Assembly: GCF_002901845.1 (NCBI RefSeq) | Contig: NZ_PPQE01000030.1 | Location: 156,421 to 220,420, forward strand | DNA length: 64,000 bases | From: Staphylococcus hominis subsp. hominis | GTDB lineage: Bacteria > Bacillota > Bacilli > Staphylococcales > Staphylococcaceae | Direction of reading: 5' to 3' | In this document: in pieces, positions 52,676 to 62,423 of the stretch | How positions within the stretch are numbered: the stretch's first letter is position 1 | How the letters are laid out: the number at the start of each line of letters is the position of its first letter | The notes under the pieces: generated by a model | Database searches by the model: none | The model's input: only the letters and a program-made list of their open reading frames with translations | What the model was told of the DNA's origin: nothing | Made by a program: the position numbers and the translations under genes

Positions 52676-53272
52676 CTATAAATATTTTTTCCATTCTTTG
52701 ATTTTATAAGGATCTTTTACTTTTTTACCATTGATAAAAACTGTTGGAACGGATTGAATATGATTTTCTTTTGTTAACTTTTTCTGTTTTTCTGCTTCCT
52801 TCCAAGCATCGCTGTTTTTAGTTTTATACTCTTTTTTAATGCGATCTTTTTGTTTTTGAGAAATATCTAATTGATCAATTTCTTTGTCAAGTAATGTTTC
52901 AGTAATCCAATGTTTTTTTTCATCTTGTTGATGAGCATATATATTTTTTTGGAATGTAAGATATTCTTTGGGTGCAATAGCTTGAATAGCATTCCCTGCT
53001 CTAGAGCCCATTAATGAATCTTTTCCAAGAAAACTTGCATTAATAAATTGATATTCCACTTTATTTGTATCAATATAATCTTTTTTTATGATAGGCATGA
53101 CGTTATCTTCAATTTTTTTGCAATAAGGACATTTATAGTCTCCATATTCTACAATTAAAATTTTCCCATTTCTCGTATGAGCTGGGGTTGTTTCTTTTTT
53201 CTTTTGAGAGCAAGCGACAACGATAATGATTAAACATATGATCGCAGCTCCAATAAAAATCAATTTTTTCAT
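52676..53272 (-). CDS. dsbA: Lipoprotein thiol-disulfide oxidase DsbA
   Basis: The protein has 198 residues. The N-terminal helix ends in the lipobox VVACSQ, so it is anchored to the outer face of the membrane. The active site is GDYKCPYCKKIED (CPYC), and the cis-proline loop is SVPTVFING. The length equals that of S. aureus DsbA, a strong oxidant that does not need DsbB. It follows a lipoprotein gene 24 bases upstream. Confidence 0.9.
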   Translation of the reverse strand: MKKLIFIGAAIICLIIIVVACSQKKKETTPAHTRNGKILIVEYGDYKCPYCKKIEDNVMPIIKKDYIDTNKVEYQFINASFLGKDSLMGSRAGNAIQAIAPKEYLTFQKNIYAHQQDEKKHWITETLLDKEIDQLDISQKQKDRIKKEYKTKNSDAWKEAEKQKKLTKENHIQSVPTVFINGKKVKDPYKIKEWKKYL

Positions 53273-53296
53273 ATATACTCCTTAAGATTGTTTCAG

Positions 53297-53656
53297 TTAA
53301 TTAAGATTTTCTTCCTTATAATCCGAATCATGTGTACTAATATATTGTTTCGTATCAAAGTGCTCTAAGTAGGTTGCCTTCTTATCTTTAAATTGATATG
53401 TATAATAATGCATTTCATCGTTGTTGCTTAATGGTCTATATGCTAATACAACATACTTACCTTTTTCATACACATATATATTAGCGTCTTTTTTATCAAA
53501 GTGTTTTACTACATCGCCTTGTTCATTCTTAGCAAGTCGTTCTTGTTTTTTATCTTGTAGTTTTACAGCTTTATCTATTTTATTAGCATATTCATCATTA
53601 CCGCAACCCGCTAGCAATATGACACATACACTTAATGATACAATCAATCTTTTCAA
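53297..53656 (-). CDS. Small lipoprotein, DUF4467 cystatin-like fold
   Basis: The protein has 119 residues. The signal ends in the lipobox LLAGCGND. The mature domain contains DKAVKLQDKKQERLAKNEQG and YVYEKGKYVVLAYRP, as in staphylococcal DUF4467 lipoproteins. It is transcribed just before dsbA, which may form or check disulfides in secreted partners, although this protein has no cysteine apart from the lipidated one. Confidence 0.72.
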   Translation of the reverse strand: MKRLIVSLSVCVILLAGCGNDEYANKIDKAVKLQDKKQERLAKNEQGDVVKHFDKKDANIYVYEKGKYVVLAYRPLSNNDEMHYYTYQFKDKKATYLEHFDTKQYISTHDSDYKEENLN

Positions 53657-53923
53657 ATATCTTCACTCCTACTTTTTCTAATCTAACCTAATATAACTCT
53701 TACTATTATACTATGCATATACTGATTATCATACCGTGGTTTTGCAATATAAACTAGACTATTAAAAAATAATATATTTTAAGTTTTATAGTTATATATT
53801 TAAAAAAATAATTATTATTTTATACTAAAGTATGAGCAAATTAATTTACTAAATGTGTGTAATAATAGAACTAATTTGATAAAATAGTTTAGAATTCTTA
53901 AAAACACAGAGGAGTAGATAATC

Positions 53924-55171
53924 ATGAAATTCGTAAGTTTAACACCTGAAGAATTTGAAAAATTCACATCCGAACATTTTTCTCACTATACACAATCTCG
54001 AATACACTTTGATAATAGAAATGAGATGAAACATGATGTACATGTTGTAGGTGTTAAAGATGATAGTGGAGATGTCATTGCAGCAACATTAATGACTGAA
54101 GCACGCGCATTGAAATTTTATAAATATTTTTACACACATCGTGGTCCAGTAATGGATTATAGCAATATCAAACTGGTTCACTTCTTTTTCAAATCACTAA
54201 CAGAATATTTAAAAAAACAAAATTGTCTATTTGTTTTAGTAGATCCATATATTTTAGAAAACCTACGTAATGCAGATGGAGAAATTTTAAAAAGCTACGA
54301 TAATCGTGCAGTGATTAAAACGCTTGAAGACTTAGGATATAAACATCAAGGTTGGTCTGTAGGTTATAGTACAATGAGTCAAATTCGTTGGTTGTCTGTA
54401 CTTGATCTTAAAGATAAAACTGAAGACCAATTATTAAAAGAAATGGACTATCAAACACGTCGTAATATTAAAAAGACGTATGAAATGGGCGTAAAAGTTA
54501 AAACATTACCTATGGAAGACACACATACTTTCTTCGAACTGTTCCAAATGGCTGAAGAAAAACATGGCTTTAAATTTAGAGATGAGCCTTATTTCTATGA
54601 AATGCAAAAAACATATAAAGATCATGCCATGCTAAAGTTAGCTTATATCGATTTAAAAGATTATTTGTCTACTCTACAACATAAACATGAGGATTTAACA
54701 AAACAACTTACTGAAATTGAAGAAGCTTTAAAAGAAAGCCCTAACTCTAAAAAGAACAAAAATAAACGTAATCAACTTCAACAACAATTTGATAGCAATG
54801 AACGTAAAATAAACCAAACAAAAGATAAAATTGCAGCAGAAGGTGAAGTATTAAATCTAGCAGCTGCATTATATATCTACAATGAACATGAAGTATATTA
54901 TTTATCTAGTGGTTCTAACCCAAAATATAATGAATATATGGGAGCCTATCGTTTACAGTGGGAAATGATTAAATTTGCTAAAGAGCATAACATTGACCGT
55001 TACAACTTCTATGGTATTACTGGAGACTTTAGTGAAAATGCTGAAGATTATGGTGTCCAACAGTTCAAAAAAGGCTTTAATGCTGGTGTTTATGAATATA
55101 TTGGTGACTTCATTAAACCAATTAAACCTGTTCTTTATCATACTCAACAATGGATCAAAAACAGAAGATAA
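53924..55171 (+). CDS. fmhA: FemABX-type peptidyltransferase, FmhA
   Basis: The protein has 415 residues with GAGGAG nine bases upstream. Two GNAT-like subdomains (TKFVSLTPEEFEKFT-type start; LLKEMDYQTRRNIKKTYEMG) and an inserted antiparallel coiled coil (about residues 245-305, KHEDLTKQLTEIEEALKES) are typical of Fem proteins, as is the end ADVYEYIGDF-like GVYEYIGDFIKPIKPVLY. Fem enzymes add glycine or serine to the peptidoglycan cross-bridge from charged tRNA. Position before tcyABC matches S. aureus fmhA. The exact substrate is unknown. Confidence 0.85.
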   Translation: MKFVSLTPEEFEKFTSEHFSHYTQSRIHFDNRNEMKHDVHVVGVKDDSGDVIAATLMTEARALKFYKYFYTHRGPVMDYSNIKLVHFFFKSLTEYLKKQNCLFVLVDPYILENLRNADGEILKSYDNRAVIKTLEDLGYKHQGWSVGYSTMSQIRWLSVLDLKDKTEDQLLKEMDYQTRRNIKKTYEMGVKVKTLPMEDTHTFFELFQMAEEKHGFKFRDEPYFYEMQKTYKDHAMLKLAYIDLKDYLSTLQHKHEDLTKQLTEIEEALKESPNSKKNKNKRNQLQQQFDSNERKINQTKDKIAAEGEVLNLAAALYIYNEHEVYYLSSGSNPKYNEYMGAYRLQWEMIKFAKEHNIDRYNFYGITGDFSENAEDYGVQQFKKGFNAGVYEYIGDFIKPIKPVLYHTQQWIKNRR

Positions 55172-55211
55172 TCATTGCATTATAAGTATACTTTAAGGTA
55201 GGCATATAACT

Positions 55212-55634
55212 ATGAAATACAGTATGTTTTCTATAGGAGATACATTCATTAGTAAACATTACAAAATAACTGAGAAAGAAATATTAGAGTTTGCTCATCA
55301 ATTTGACCCTCAATATATGCATCTAGATAAGAAAAAAGCAGGTCAAGGAATGTATAAAGGGATTATAGCATCAGGTATGCATACCCTTTCTCTTTCCTTT
55401 AAACTTTGGATTGAAGAAAACAAATATGAAGAAGACATTATAGCAGGGACTCATTTAAATAATGTAACCTTTATTAAACCTGTCTATCCAAATGACAACT
55501 TATATGTAAAAGTTAAAGTTTTAGATAAAAAATTGAAAAAACAATTTGGTAGTTTAACCGTTGAAATTATGACATTTAATCAATATGAGAATAAAGTACT
55601 TCAATTTGAGCTTACTGTTTTACTATCAGTTTAA
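55212..55634 (+). CDS. MaoC-like hot-dog dehydratase
   Basis: The protein has 140 residues. The hydratase motif is FAHQFDPQYMHLDKKKAG, with the catalytic Asp and His, and the following GIIASGMHTLSLSF is typical. FIKPVYPNDNLYVKVKVLDK forms the core strands. It would hydrate enoyl-CoA thioesters. It may be cotranscribed with fmhA 40 bases upstream. Confidence 0.85.
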   Translation: MKYSMFSIGDTFISKHYKITEKEILEFAHQFDPQYMHLDKKKAGQGMYKGIIASGMHTLSLSFKLWIEENKYEEDIIAGTHLNNVTFIKPVYPNDNLYVKVKVLDKKLKKQFGSLTVEIMTFNQYENKVLQFELTVLLSV

Positions 55635-55690
55635 AATATAAATATTTCTAAAATCTATTTATCTGAAGAAAGAAAGCATTATTCAATAAA

Positions 55691-55738
55691 AAGAATCGTC
55701 GTTCAAGATGAAATATCTCAAACGACGATTCTTTTTTA
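55691..55738. terminator. Bidirectional terminator between maoC-like and tcyC
   Basis: AAGAATCGTCGTT (55691-55703) is complementary to AACGACGATTCTT (55721-55733), flanked by A and T runs on each side; it serves the two convergent genes. Confidence 0.85.
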
Positions 55739-56467
55739 ATTTTCATTAATCACATTTAAAAAACGTTTTAATTCATCAGTTTTAGGGTGATCAAATAATT
55801 CTTCAGGAGAACCTTCTTCACCAATTTCACCGTCATGAATAAATACAACTTTATTAGATACTTCTTTTGCAAAACGCATTGCATGAGTAACTATCACCAT
55901 CGTCATGCCTTCATTTGCTAATTCTTTAATAACTTTCAACACATCATTTACAAGTTCAGGGTCAAGTGCAGATGTAGGTTCATCAAATAACATCACTTTA
56001 GGATTCATCGCTAAAGCTCTCGCAATCGCCACACGTTGTTGTTGACCACCAGAGAGTGCATGAGGACGTTGATCTTTAACATGTGTCAAACCTACTTTTT
56101 CAAGTAAGTCTAATGCTCTATTTTTAGCTTCTGATTTACTCATTTTCTTTACAGTTACTAAACCTTCCATCACATTTTCTAAAGCCGTTTTATGTGGAAA
56201 AAGATTATAACTTTGGAATACCATCCCTGATTGTTTACGTACTTCAATTTGAGATTTCTTATCTTTAGCAGTATACGTTTTATCATTCACAGTAACGTTG
56301 CCTTCAGTTGGAATCTCTAACGCATTAATCATACGCAATAATGTAGTCTTACCCGAACCGGAACGACCAATTAATGTGACAACTTCACCTTTCTTTACAT
56401 TCAAATCAATACCTTTAATTACTTCTTTATCATTAAAAGATTTATGAATATTGGATAACTCAATCAT
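55736..56467 (-). CDS. tcyC: Amino acid (cystine-type) ABC transporter ATPase
   Basis: The protein has 243 residues. Walker [10 protein letters not shown], signature [19 protein letters not shown], Walker [14 protein letters not shown] and the switch His in VIVTHAM are all intact. It belongs to the polar amino acid uptake family. The ATG overlaps the permease stop by four bases. Confidence 0.88.
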   Translation of the reverse strand: MIELSNIHKSFNDKEVIKGIDLNVKKGEVVTLIGRSGSGKTTLLRMINALEIPTEGNVTVNDKTYTAKDKKSQIEVRKQSGMVFQSYNLFPHKTALENVMEGLVTVKKMSKSEAKNRALDLLEKVGLTHVKDQRPHALSGGQQQRVAIARALAMNPKVMLFDEPTSALDPELVNDVLKVIKELANEGMTMVIVTHAMRFAKEVSNKVVFIHDGEIGEEGSPEELFDHPKTDELKRFLNVINEN

Positions 56468-57207
56468 GCCTTATACCCTCTTTCAATATATGATTCATAG
56501 AAGCCTTGGATGACTGAAATAATAAAACAAACAACCCAATACATCACGGCTACGAGAATATAAATTGTAAAGTACTCGTATGTTGTAGAAGCAACTTCTT
56601 GCGCTTTACGGAACATTTCAGCTACTAAGATAAATCCTAGTAATGATGTGTCTTTAATTAATCCTAAGAATGTGTTACCTAAAGCTGGAACTGAAACACG
56701 AATCGCTTGAGGTAAAATAATACGTTGAATCGTTTGACGATAATTCATTCCAATAGAGTATGCCGCTTCTGTCTGGCCTTTTGGAATAGAAATAATACCA
56801 CCACGGATAATTTCAGATGCATATGCACCCACATTTAAAGACAATCCAATAATCGCTGAAACAACAGAAGACAATGTCCATTGTTCGTCTGCATTTCCAG
56901 TAATTAGACGTCCAAGTTCTGGAATACCATAAAAGATAATAAAGAGTTGTACAATCATTGGTGTCCCACGAATAATAGATACATATACACGTGCAATTCC
57001 TCTTAATACTTTACTAGACGAAATACGCATTAACGCCGTAAACAAAGCGATAATCAAACCTAAAATAAATGTCACAATTGTAATTGGAATAGAGTATTTT
57101 ACTAAACCTTCCAACATGGGTCCAAATGCTTGAGTTGCTGCATCTAATGCGTGTTGTTGTTGACTATTTAGGCTCAGAAACATTTTCACCGAACCATTTC
57201 TCACCAA
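56464..57207 (-). CDS. tcyB: Amino acid (cystine-type) ABC transporter permease
   Basis: The protein has up to 247 residues with about five membrane helices. [20 protein letters not shown] and the EAA loop [20 protein letters not shown], then [20 protein letters not shown], are HisM-type marks. The first ATG lies inside the end of tcyA; a later start eight codons in is possible, since no strong binding site is visible. Confidence 0.87.
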   Translation of the reverse strand: MVRNGSVKMFLSLNSQQQHALDAATQAFGPMLEGLVKYSIPITIVTFILGLIIALFTALMRISSSKVLRGIARVYVSIIRGTPMIVQLFIIFYGIPELGRLITGNADEQWTLSSVVSAIIGLSLNVGAYASEIIRGGIISIPKGQTEAAYSIGMNYRQTIQRIILPQAIRVSVPALGNTFLGLIKDTSLLGFILVAEMFRKAQEVASTTYEYFTIYILVAVMYWVVCFIISVIQGFYESYIERGYKA

Positions 57208-57964
57208 TTTTTGCTAGTTCACCGTTCTCTTTAAGTTTTTTCAGACCATCGTTGAAATCAGAAACAACTTTATCATCGACACTTTTAGAGAATGCAAATG
57301 CTGATTTATTTTGTTCTGCATCACCTTTGATTGCTTTAATTTTAGCATTAGGTTTTTGTTTTTTATAATCTAAATAAGATAAGCTATCATTAAAAGTACC
57401 ATCCACACGTTTAGATAATAATAAATCGATAGACTGGTTGAAACCATCTACTTTAGTGATGTTAGCACCTTTATCTTTAGCAAGTTTTCCGTAGTTAGAA
57501 GTAAATGTTTGCGCTAATTTTTTACCTTTCACATCATCAAATGATTTAATATTCTTCTCATCATCACGAACAACTAAGACACCACTTGAATAAGTGTAAG
57601 GGTTAGAGAATTTATATTTTTCTTTTCTTTCTTTATTGATACCCACTTGGTTTGCAATGACATCAAAACGTTTTGCATCTAAACCAGCAAACATTGAATC
57701 CCAAGATGTTTCATTAAATTTAAGTTTATATCCTTCTTCTTTCGCAACAGCTTTAATTACATCAATATCATAACCAGTTAACTGATCTTTTTTGTTGTGG
57801 AAAGTAAACGGTGCATAAGTCCCTTCAGTTCCTACACGTAATGTTTTTTTATCACTATTACTGCTACTTGATTTTGAATCACTATTTTTGTCAGATGAAC
57901 CACTATTACCACATGCGGCTAATACAAAAATAAGTGTCAAAGCTACAAATAAAAGTCTTTTCAT
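57164..57964 (-). CDS. tcyA: Amino acid (cystine-type) ABC transporter substrate-binding lipoprotein
   Basis: ATG at 57962-57964 follows GGAGG by eight bases, giving 266 residues. The lipobox is VLAACGNSG. The SBP_bac_3 fold shows LRVGTEGTYAPFTFHNKKDQ, TGYDIDVIKAVAKEEGYKLK and FDVIANQVGINKERKEKYKF. It binds cystine or a related amino acid outside the cell. The cystine assignment follows S. aureus TcyABC by synteny. Confidence 0.87.
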   Translation of the reverse strand: MKRLLFVALTLIFVLAACGNSGSSDKNSDSKSSSSNSDKKTLRVGTEGTYAPFTFHNKKDQLTGYDIDVIKAVAKEEGYKLKFNETSWDSMFAGLDAKRFDVIANQVGINKERKEKYKFSNPYTYSSGVLVVRDDEKNIKSFDDVKGKKLAQTFTSNYGKLAKDKGANITKVDGFNQSIDLLLSKRVDGTFNDSLSYLDYKKQKPNAKIKAIKGDAEQNKSAFAFSKSVDDKVVSDFNDGLKKLKENGELAKIGEKWFGENVSEPK

Positions 57965-58082
57965 TAATAACTCCTCCATATTCCTATTAAATTAGTCAGA
58001 ATAAATTAATTCTAATCTCATCACTATGAATAGTCAATAACTATTTAAACTATTAAATAAAATAGAATGTTTAGATATGAGG

Positions 58083-59522
58083 TTAATGCCTTTCTTCATT
58101 TAAATTCTTTTTTCGTTTAAGTAAAAAAGTTAATAATAAACTAACGACTGTGATAATGACTGCAAATAAAAAGCCAGAATGATAACCATGTATCATTGCG
58201 TCTGTTTGAATGTGTTTCATCATCTCTGTTTTAGCCATTCCTTGATAATCACTGAGTGTCGGTTTAAAATGCTGACTTGCTACACTTAAAATTGTTACTA
58301 AACCAGCTGTACCAATAGAACCCGCTACTTGTTGAATTGTATTTGTCATTGAAGATCCATGGGCATTTAATTCTGGAGTGAGTTGGTTCATTGTATGCGT
58401 CATTACAGGCATTAACCCTAAAGCAATACCAATCATACGAATCGCATAAATAGTTGCTAAAACAATTGTTGACGTATGCTCATCCATTACTACAAAGTAG
58501 GACGTCGTAATCGTTACAATAAGCATACCTATCATTGAAAGTACTCGTGCTCCAAACGTTTCGTATAAACGCCCAGATATGATAGACATGATTGCCATTA
58601 CAATTGCTCCGGGTAACAATATCAAACCAGAATCAACAGGCGTACGTTGCAACACATTTTGTACAAACATAGGTAATACCGTTTCAGATCCAATCATCGA
58701 AATCATCGTTACAGCCATAATAGCAATACCTACTGTGAATTGATTATTTTTAAATACTTTAAAACTTAATAGAGGGGTTTCAAGTCGTTCTTGTCTCCAA
58801 ATAAATAAAACTACAAAAATAATGCCTAAAATAATAGTGCTCAGAACGACTGGGTCATTCCAACCTTTCTGAGAAATAGAACTTACCCCGTATAACATAC
58901 CACCAAATCCGATAATAGATAAAATAATGGAGAGCATATCAATGGGTGCTTTTACTTTTACTCCAACGTTTTTAATAAAAATTAAAGCAAGTATAAAGGT
59001 CACTGCTGAAATTGGCGCTACAACATAAAACAATGCTCTCCAATTAATGTATTCAACCAAATATCCAGATAATGTAGGTCCAATCGCTGGTGCTAAACCA
59101 ATCACTAATCCAAACATCCCCATATATTTTCCACGTTCGTGCGGTTCAAATATATCTAATATAGTCGTCATCATTAGTGGCATCATAATACCAGAACCTA
59201 ATGCTTGGATAATTCTTGCAATTAATAAAGTAATGAAATTAGGGCTAAATCCTCCTAGTAAAGTGCCTAGAAAGAATATAATAATTCCAGTTAAGAAGAC
59301 CTGTCTTGTTGTATAACGTTGAATAATAAATGCAGATAATGGAATAACTACTCCATTTGTTAGTAAGAAGGCTGTTGTGAGCCATTGTACTTGAGAATAT
59401 TCAATATGAAAATCTTTCATTATTCTCGGTAATGCTGTGGTCAACAAGGTTTCATTTAATAAACCAAAAAAACCACCTAATAGCATAGTGAAAATCATAA
59501 TTAACTTTTTACTATGCGACAT
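58083..59522 (-). CDS. DHA2-family multidrug efflux transporter (MFS, 14 helices)
   Basis: The protein has 479 residues. The DHA2 motifs are LNETLLTTALPRIMKDF, WLTTAFLLTNGVVIPLSAF and, in helix 4-5, ALGSGIMMPLMMTTI with ERGKYMGMFGLVIGLAPAIG (motif C, antiporter). It is similar to LmrB/QacA-like pumps. Substrates are unknown. The gene stands alone and is present before gpmA in S. aureus too. Confidence 0.85.
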   Translation of the reverse strand: MSHSKKLIMIFTMLLGGFFGLLNETLLTTALPRIMKDFHIEYSQVQWLTTAFLLTNGVVIPLSAFIIQRYTTRQVFLTGIIIFFLGTLLGGFSPNFITLLIARIIQALGSGIMMPLMMTTILDIFEPHERGKYMGMFGLVIGLAPAIGPTLSGYLVEYINWRALFYVVAPISAVTFILALIFIKNVGVKVKAPIDMLSIILSIIGFGGMLYGVSSISQKGWNDPVVLSTIILGIIFVVLFIWRQERLETPLLSFKVFKNNQFTVGIAIMAVTMISMIGSETVLPMFVQNVLQRTPVDSGLILLPGAIVMAIMSIISGRLYETFGARVLSMIGMLIVTITTSYFVVMDEHTSTIVLATIYAIRMIGIALGLMPVMTHTMNQLTPELNAHGSSMTNTIQQVAGSIGTAGLVTILSVASQHFKPTLSDYQGMAKTEMMKHIQTDAMIHGYHSGFLFAVIITVVSLLLTFLLKRKKNLNEERH

Positions 59523-59616
59523 GGTATCATCTCCTTATTTTTATTTTTAAATCGTAATAATTACTATTTACATAAGCCATCTTTTCCTTTATTCTTTATA
59601 AAAAGGAGGAATATTT

Positions 59617-59715
59617 ATGAAACCAGATTTACAAACTGCACGTCGCAACTTAAAAAGTTCTAATATTAAAACACGTAAACGTGCATTAAAGATGATTAAG
59701 CAATATCGACGTTAG
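59617..59715 (+). CDS. 32-residue basic protein (putative metal homeostasis family)
   Basis: The ORF reads MKPDLQTARRNLKSSNIKTR and ends KRALKMIKQYRR. AAGGAGGA lies seven bases before the ATG. Almost a third of residues are Lys or Arg. Short proteins with the LKS-x-NIKTRKRAL-x-IKQY pattern are widespread in Firmicutes and are annotated as putative metal homeostasis proteins; I know of no proven role. It stands alone between divergent genes and has a terminator. Confidence 0.75.
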   Translation: MKPDLQTARRNLKSSNIKTRKRALKMIKQYRR

Positions 59716-59771
59716 TTAAAACCGTTTAACTATTTTTATAAGCAATCTTACTCCACTACATTAATAAAAGA

Positions 59772-59803
59772 CTAAAGCACTTCTTTAATGCTTTAGCCTT
59801 TTA
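59772..59803 (+). terminator. Terminator between the small protein and gpmA
   Basis: CTAAAGCA (59772-59779) is exactly complementary to TGCTTTAG (59789-59796), followed by CCTTTTATT; the complement also has T-rich ends for gpmA. Confidence 0.7.
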
Positions 59804-59848
59804 TTCTATCTACTATATTACAATAAATAAAAATTCTTGCTCACACTT

Positions 59849-60535
59849 TTATAAATAATAATGATTAGTTACTTTTAAATCGTCATCTAATTCATAAATT
59901 AACGGTGCGCCTGTTTTAATTTCATAGCCTATAATGTCTTCATCTGATACGTCTTCTAAATATTTAATTAATGCTCGAATAGAGTTACCATGTGCTGCTA
60001 CAAGTACAGTATCCCCATCTAATAAATGTTGTGAAATATGATCAGTCCAAATTGGAATGACACGCTCTAATGTTGTTTTTAAACTTTCAGAGTAAGGCAT
60101 CATACGATGATCTAAATGACGATAACGACGATCATTTAAATAAGATTGACGTTGTTCTTCAGTTTGTGCTGGTGGTAATACATCATAAGAACGTCTCCAT
60201 TGATGAACTTGTTCTTCACCAAATTCCTTACGGGCATCATCTTTATTTAATCCTTGTAATTTTCCATAGTGTCGTTCGTTCAGGCGCCAACTTTTATGAA
60301 CAGGAATCCATTCTTGATCAGATTCAGCTAATAAATATTGAGTTGTTTCTAATGCTCTTGTTAATAAAGAAGTATAGGCAACATCAATTTCAATTTTGTT
60401 TTCTTTTAATTTTTTACCTGAAGTGATGGCTTCATTTCTCCCTTGTTCTGACAGTTGAACATCTTCCCAACCGGTAAATAAATTTTTCGCATTCCATTCA
60501 CTTTGTCCATGTCGACATAAAATTAATTTTGGCAT
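59849..60535 (-). CDS. gpmA: 2,3-bisphosphoglycerate-dependent phosphoglycerate mutase
   Basis: The protein has 228 residues. LCRHGQSEWNAKNLFTGWED holds the phosphohistidine, RLNERHYGKLQGLNK the substrate site and LVAAHGNSIRALIKYLE the second active-site His. It interconverts 3- and 2-phosphoglycerate in glycolysis. The binding site GGAG lies eight bases before ATG. Confidence 0.93.
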   Translation of the reverse strand: MPKLILCRHGQSEWNAKNLFTGWEDVQLSEQGRNEAITSGKKLKENKIEIDVAYTSLLTRALETTQYLLAESDQEWIPVHKSWRLNERHYGKLQGLNKDDARKEFGEEQVHQWRRSYDVLPPAQTEEQRQSYLNDRRYRHLDHRMMPYSESLKTTLERVIPIWTDHISQHLLDGDTVLVAAHGNSIRALIKYLEDVSDEDIIGYEIKTGAPLIYELDDDLKVTNHYYL

Positions 60536-60883
60536 AATATAACACTCCTTAGATTAATAGAAAGTTAATGAGTATAACGATTGAATTATAAATACTTTCC
60601 TCATTATTTAATTTAATATCTATTTATCTTTACATCATTATTATAGAACGATTTCACTTTTTTTCATAATAGGACTACTTCTAATTTAATTCGGAATATA
60701 TGATAAACGGTTGAGATATTTGTTACTTCGTGTTCATATTTGATAATTAATCTTGATATGACAGTAACCTATGTCATTAAATGAACTGTTATAGTGAACT
60801 TACCGTAGTCAACATCTAGATTTATTGGGATGCAATGTTTTAATTCGAACATTAATATCCAAATCACAAAGGAGTTTTTTATC
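60536..60883. other. Gene-free region between gpmA and the transglycosylase gene
   Basis: It holds both divergent promoters. TGTTAC-TTCG-TGTTCA near 60,720 looks like a WalR-type pair but the gap is four rather than five bases, so the call is weak. No gene is seen. Confidence 0.35.
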
Positions 60884-61327
60884 ATGAAAAAATCAATTTT
60901 TGCATTAATGACAATGCTCTCATTAGGTGCCGCTGGATTAGAAAGTGGCCAGGCACACGCAGAAGAGGTATCAACATCCCCTTCTCAACAACATCAATAC
61001 CAATATCATCAAAGTCATACATCTAATTTAAATATATCAAGTTCAAACACGACCACTTCTAGTACTTCAAGTCGTACACAATCAGTATATCAACGTTTCT
61101 TAGCTGCTGGAGGCACAGAAGAAATGTGGGAGAAAATTGTACTTCCTGAATCCGGCGGTAACCCTAATGCATCAAATGGTCAATACCATGGATTAGGCCA
61201 AACTAACCAATCATGGGGGTATGGATCAGTGGAAACCCAAACGAAAGGCATGATTCAATATGCAAAAGAACGTTATGGATCAATTGGAGCAGCGATACGT
61301 TTTAGAGAATCAAATGGTTGGTGGTAA
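60884..61327 (+). CDS. Secreted IsaA/SceD-like lytic transglycosylase
   Basis: ATG at 60884 follows AAAGGAG by about ten bases, giving 147 residues; the longer ORF has no site. The signal peptide ends AHAEE. A Ser/Thr/His/Gln-rich linker leads to a C-terminal lysozyme-like domain of about 80 residues: YQRFLAAGGTEEMWEKIVLP with the catalytic Glu in PESGGNPNASNGQYHGLGQ, ending FRESNGWW. It likely cuts peptidoglycan. IsaA and SceD are larger, so this is a short member. Confidence 0.82.
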   Translation: MKKSIFALMTMLSLGAAGLESGQAHAEEVSTSPSQQHQYQYHQSHTSNLNISSSNTTTSSTSSRTQSVYQRFLAAGGTEEMWEKIVLPESGGNPNASNGQYHGLGQTNQSWGYGSVETQTKGMIQYAKERYGSIGAAIRFRESNGWW

Positions 61328-61337
61328 ATTGAATCAA

Positions 61338-61370
61338 AAAAGAGCAGGAGTATACTCCCGCTCTTTTTTA
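61338..61370. terminator. Bidirectional terminator
   Basis: AAAGAGC-A-GGAGTA pairs with TACTCC-C-GCTCTTT with one mismatched pair, flanked by A and T runs. It serves the transglycosylase and the convergent cation transporter gene. Confidence 0.8.
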
Positions 61371-62243
61371 TTTCTCATTTAATGTATTTGGTTCTGGATG
61401 AACATATACAGACGATATACCATTATTTTCTAAATGTGTTTCTACTCTATCGCAAATATCATGCGCTTCTTGTAATGATAAATTTGCATCAACTACAATC
61501 GTTACATCTAAAAAAATGCTACTGCCGTGATAACGTCCTTTTACATTCTTTACTTCTCTTACATCTGTAACTTCTTGAACAAGATTTCGATATTCTTCTA
61601 AATCTTGTTCTTTAAATCCATCACTCAATGTAAAAATTGAATCTTTAAATATTCCAAACCCAGTATAAATAATTAAACACCCTAATACAGTGGCAAGTAT
61701 TACATCAATGATAGGTAGACCAAATTGTGTAAATAATAATCCAATAGCAGTACCAATACTGACTAAACCGTCAGATAAATTATCTTTTGAGGCCGAGTCT
61801 AATGAGCTACTTTTAGTTTGTTTTGCAAGCCTATGATTAATAGCATAAACACCAATCATAATGACACCACTCATCATACTAATAATAATCGTAATAAAAT
61901 TTGGAATATGTTGTTCATTTGTCAAAATTCGAGGTGCATTTTCAATCACTACTTGTATACCTACAAACATAATAATAAATGATACGAGAAGCGTTGAAAT
62001 ATTTTCAGATTTCAAATGACCATAAGGGTGATTTTTATCAGCTGGCTTAATTGAAATCTTTAATCCCACAATAACAGCGATAGAGACAACAATATCAGTC
62101 ATGTTGTTCAATGCATCTGCTCTTACAGCTGCTGAATCGTACACATACCCAGTAATATATTTTGCAACAGATAAAACGATATAAACAACTAAACTTAAAT
62201 AAGCGCCTCTTTGCGCCAATTTAAGATTTTCGCTTTGGGTCAT
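61368..62243 (-). CDS. Cation diffusion facilitator (CDF) metal efflux protein
   Basis: The protein has 291 residues with six membrane helices. Metal-site motifs are DSAAVRADALNNMTDIVVSI (D-x3-D type) and SASKDNLSDGLVSIG, with HPYGHLKSENIS between. The cytoplasmic CDF C-terminal domain closes with VYVHPEPNTLNEK. It exports Zn2+, Mn2+, Fe2+ or similar. It belongs to the FieF/MntE-type group; the metal is not decided by sequence. Confidence 0.87.
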   Translation of the reverse strand: MTQSENLKLAQRGAYLSLVVYIVLSVAKYITGYVYDSAAVRADALNNMTDIVVSIAVIVGLKISIKPADKNHPYGHLKSENISTLLVSFIIMFVGIQVVIENAPRILTNEQHIPNFITIIISMMSGVIMIGVYAINHRLAKQTKSSSLDSASKDNLSDGLVSIGTAIGLLFTQFGLPIIDVILATVLGCLIIYTGFGIFKDSIFTLSDGFKEQDLEEYRNLVQEVTDVREVKNVKGRYHGSSIFLDVTIVVDANLSLQEAHDICDRVETHLENNGISSVYVHPEPNTLNEK

Positions 62244-62375
62244 ATCTAGTTAACCACCTTAAACACTTAGTATTAATAGTATGTACTATCGAAATTTGAA
62301 TTACAATATTTTTTTATTTCTATTATTTTTATAAAAATAAACTAATTAATTTTTTAGCCAAGCCTAATTTACTAT

Positions 62376-62415
62376 TTATAAAAAAAGAGCTAGAAATACA
62401 TATTTCTAGCTCTTT
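62376..62415 (-). terminator. Terminator after the GtrA-like gene
   Basis: AAAGAGCTAGAAATA (62384-62398) is exactly complementary to TATTTCTAGCTCTTT (62401-62415), followed on the minus strand by a T run. Confidence 0.85.
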
Positions 62416-62423
62416 CTTAAATT

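Noticed and set aside
60715-60735. A WalR box upstream of the transglycosylase gene
   Set aside because: The two halves are separated by four bases instead of five and the second half is a poor match.
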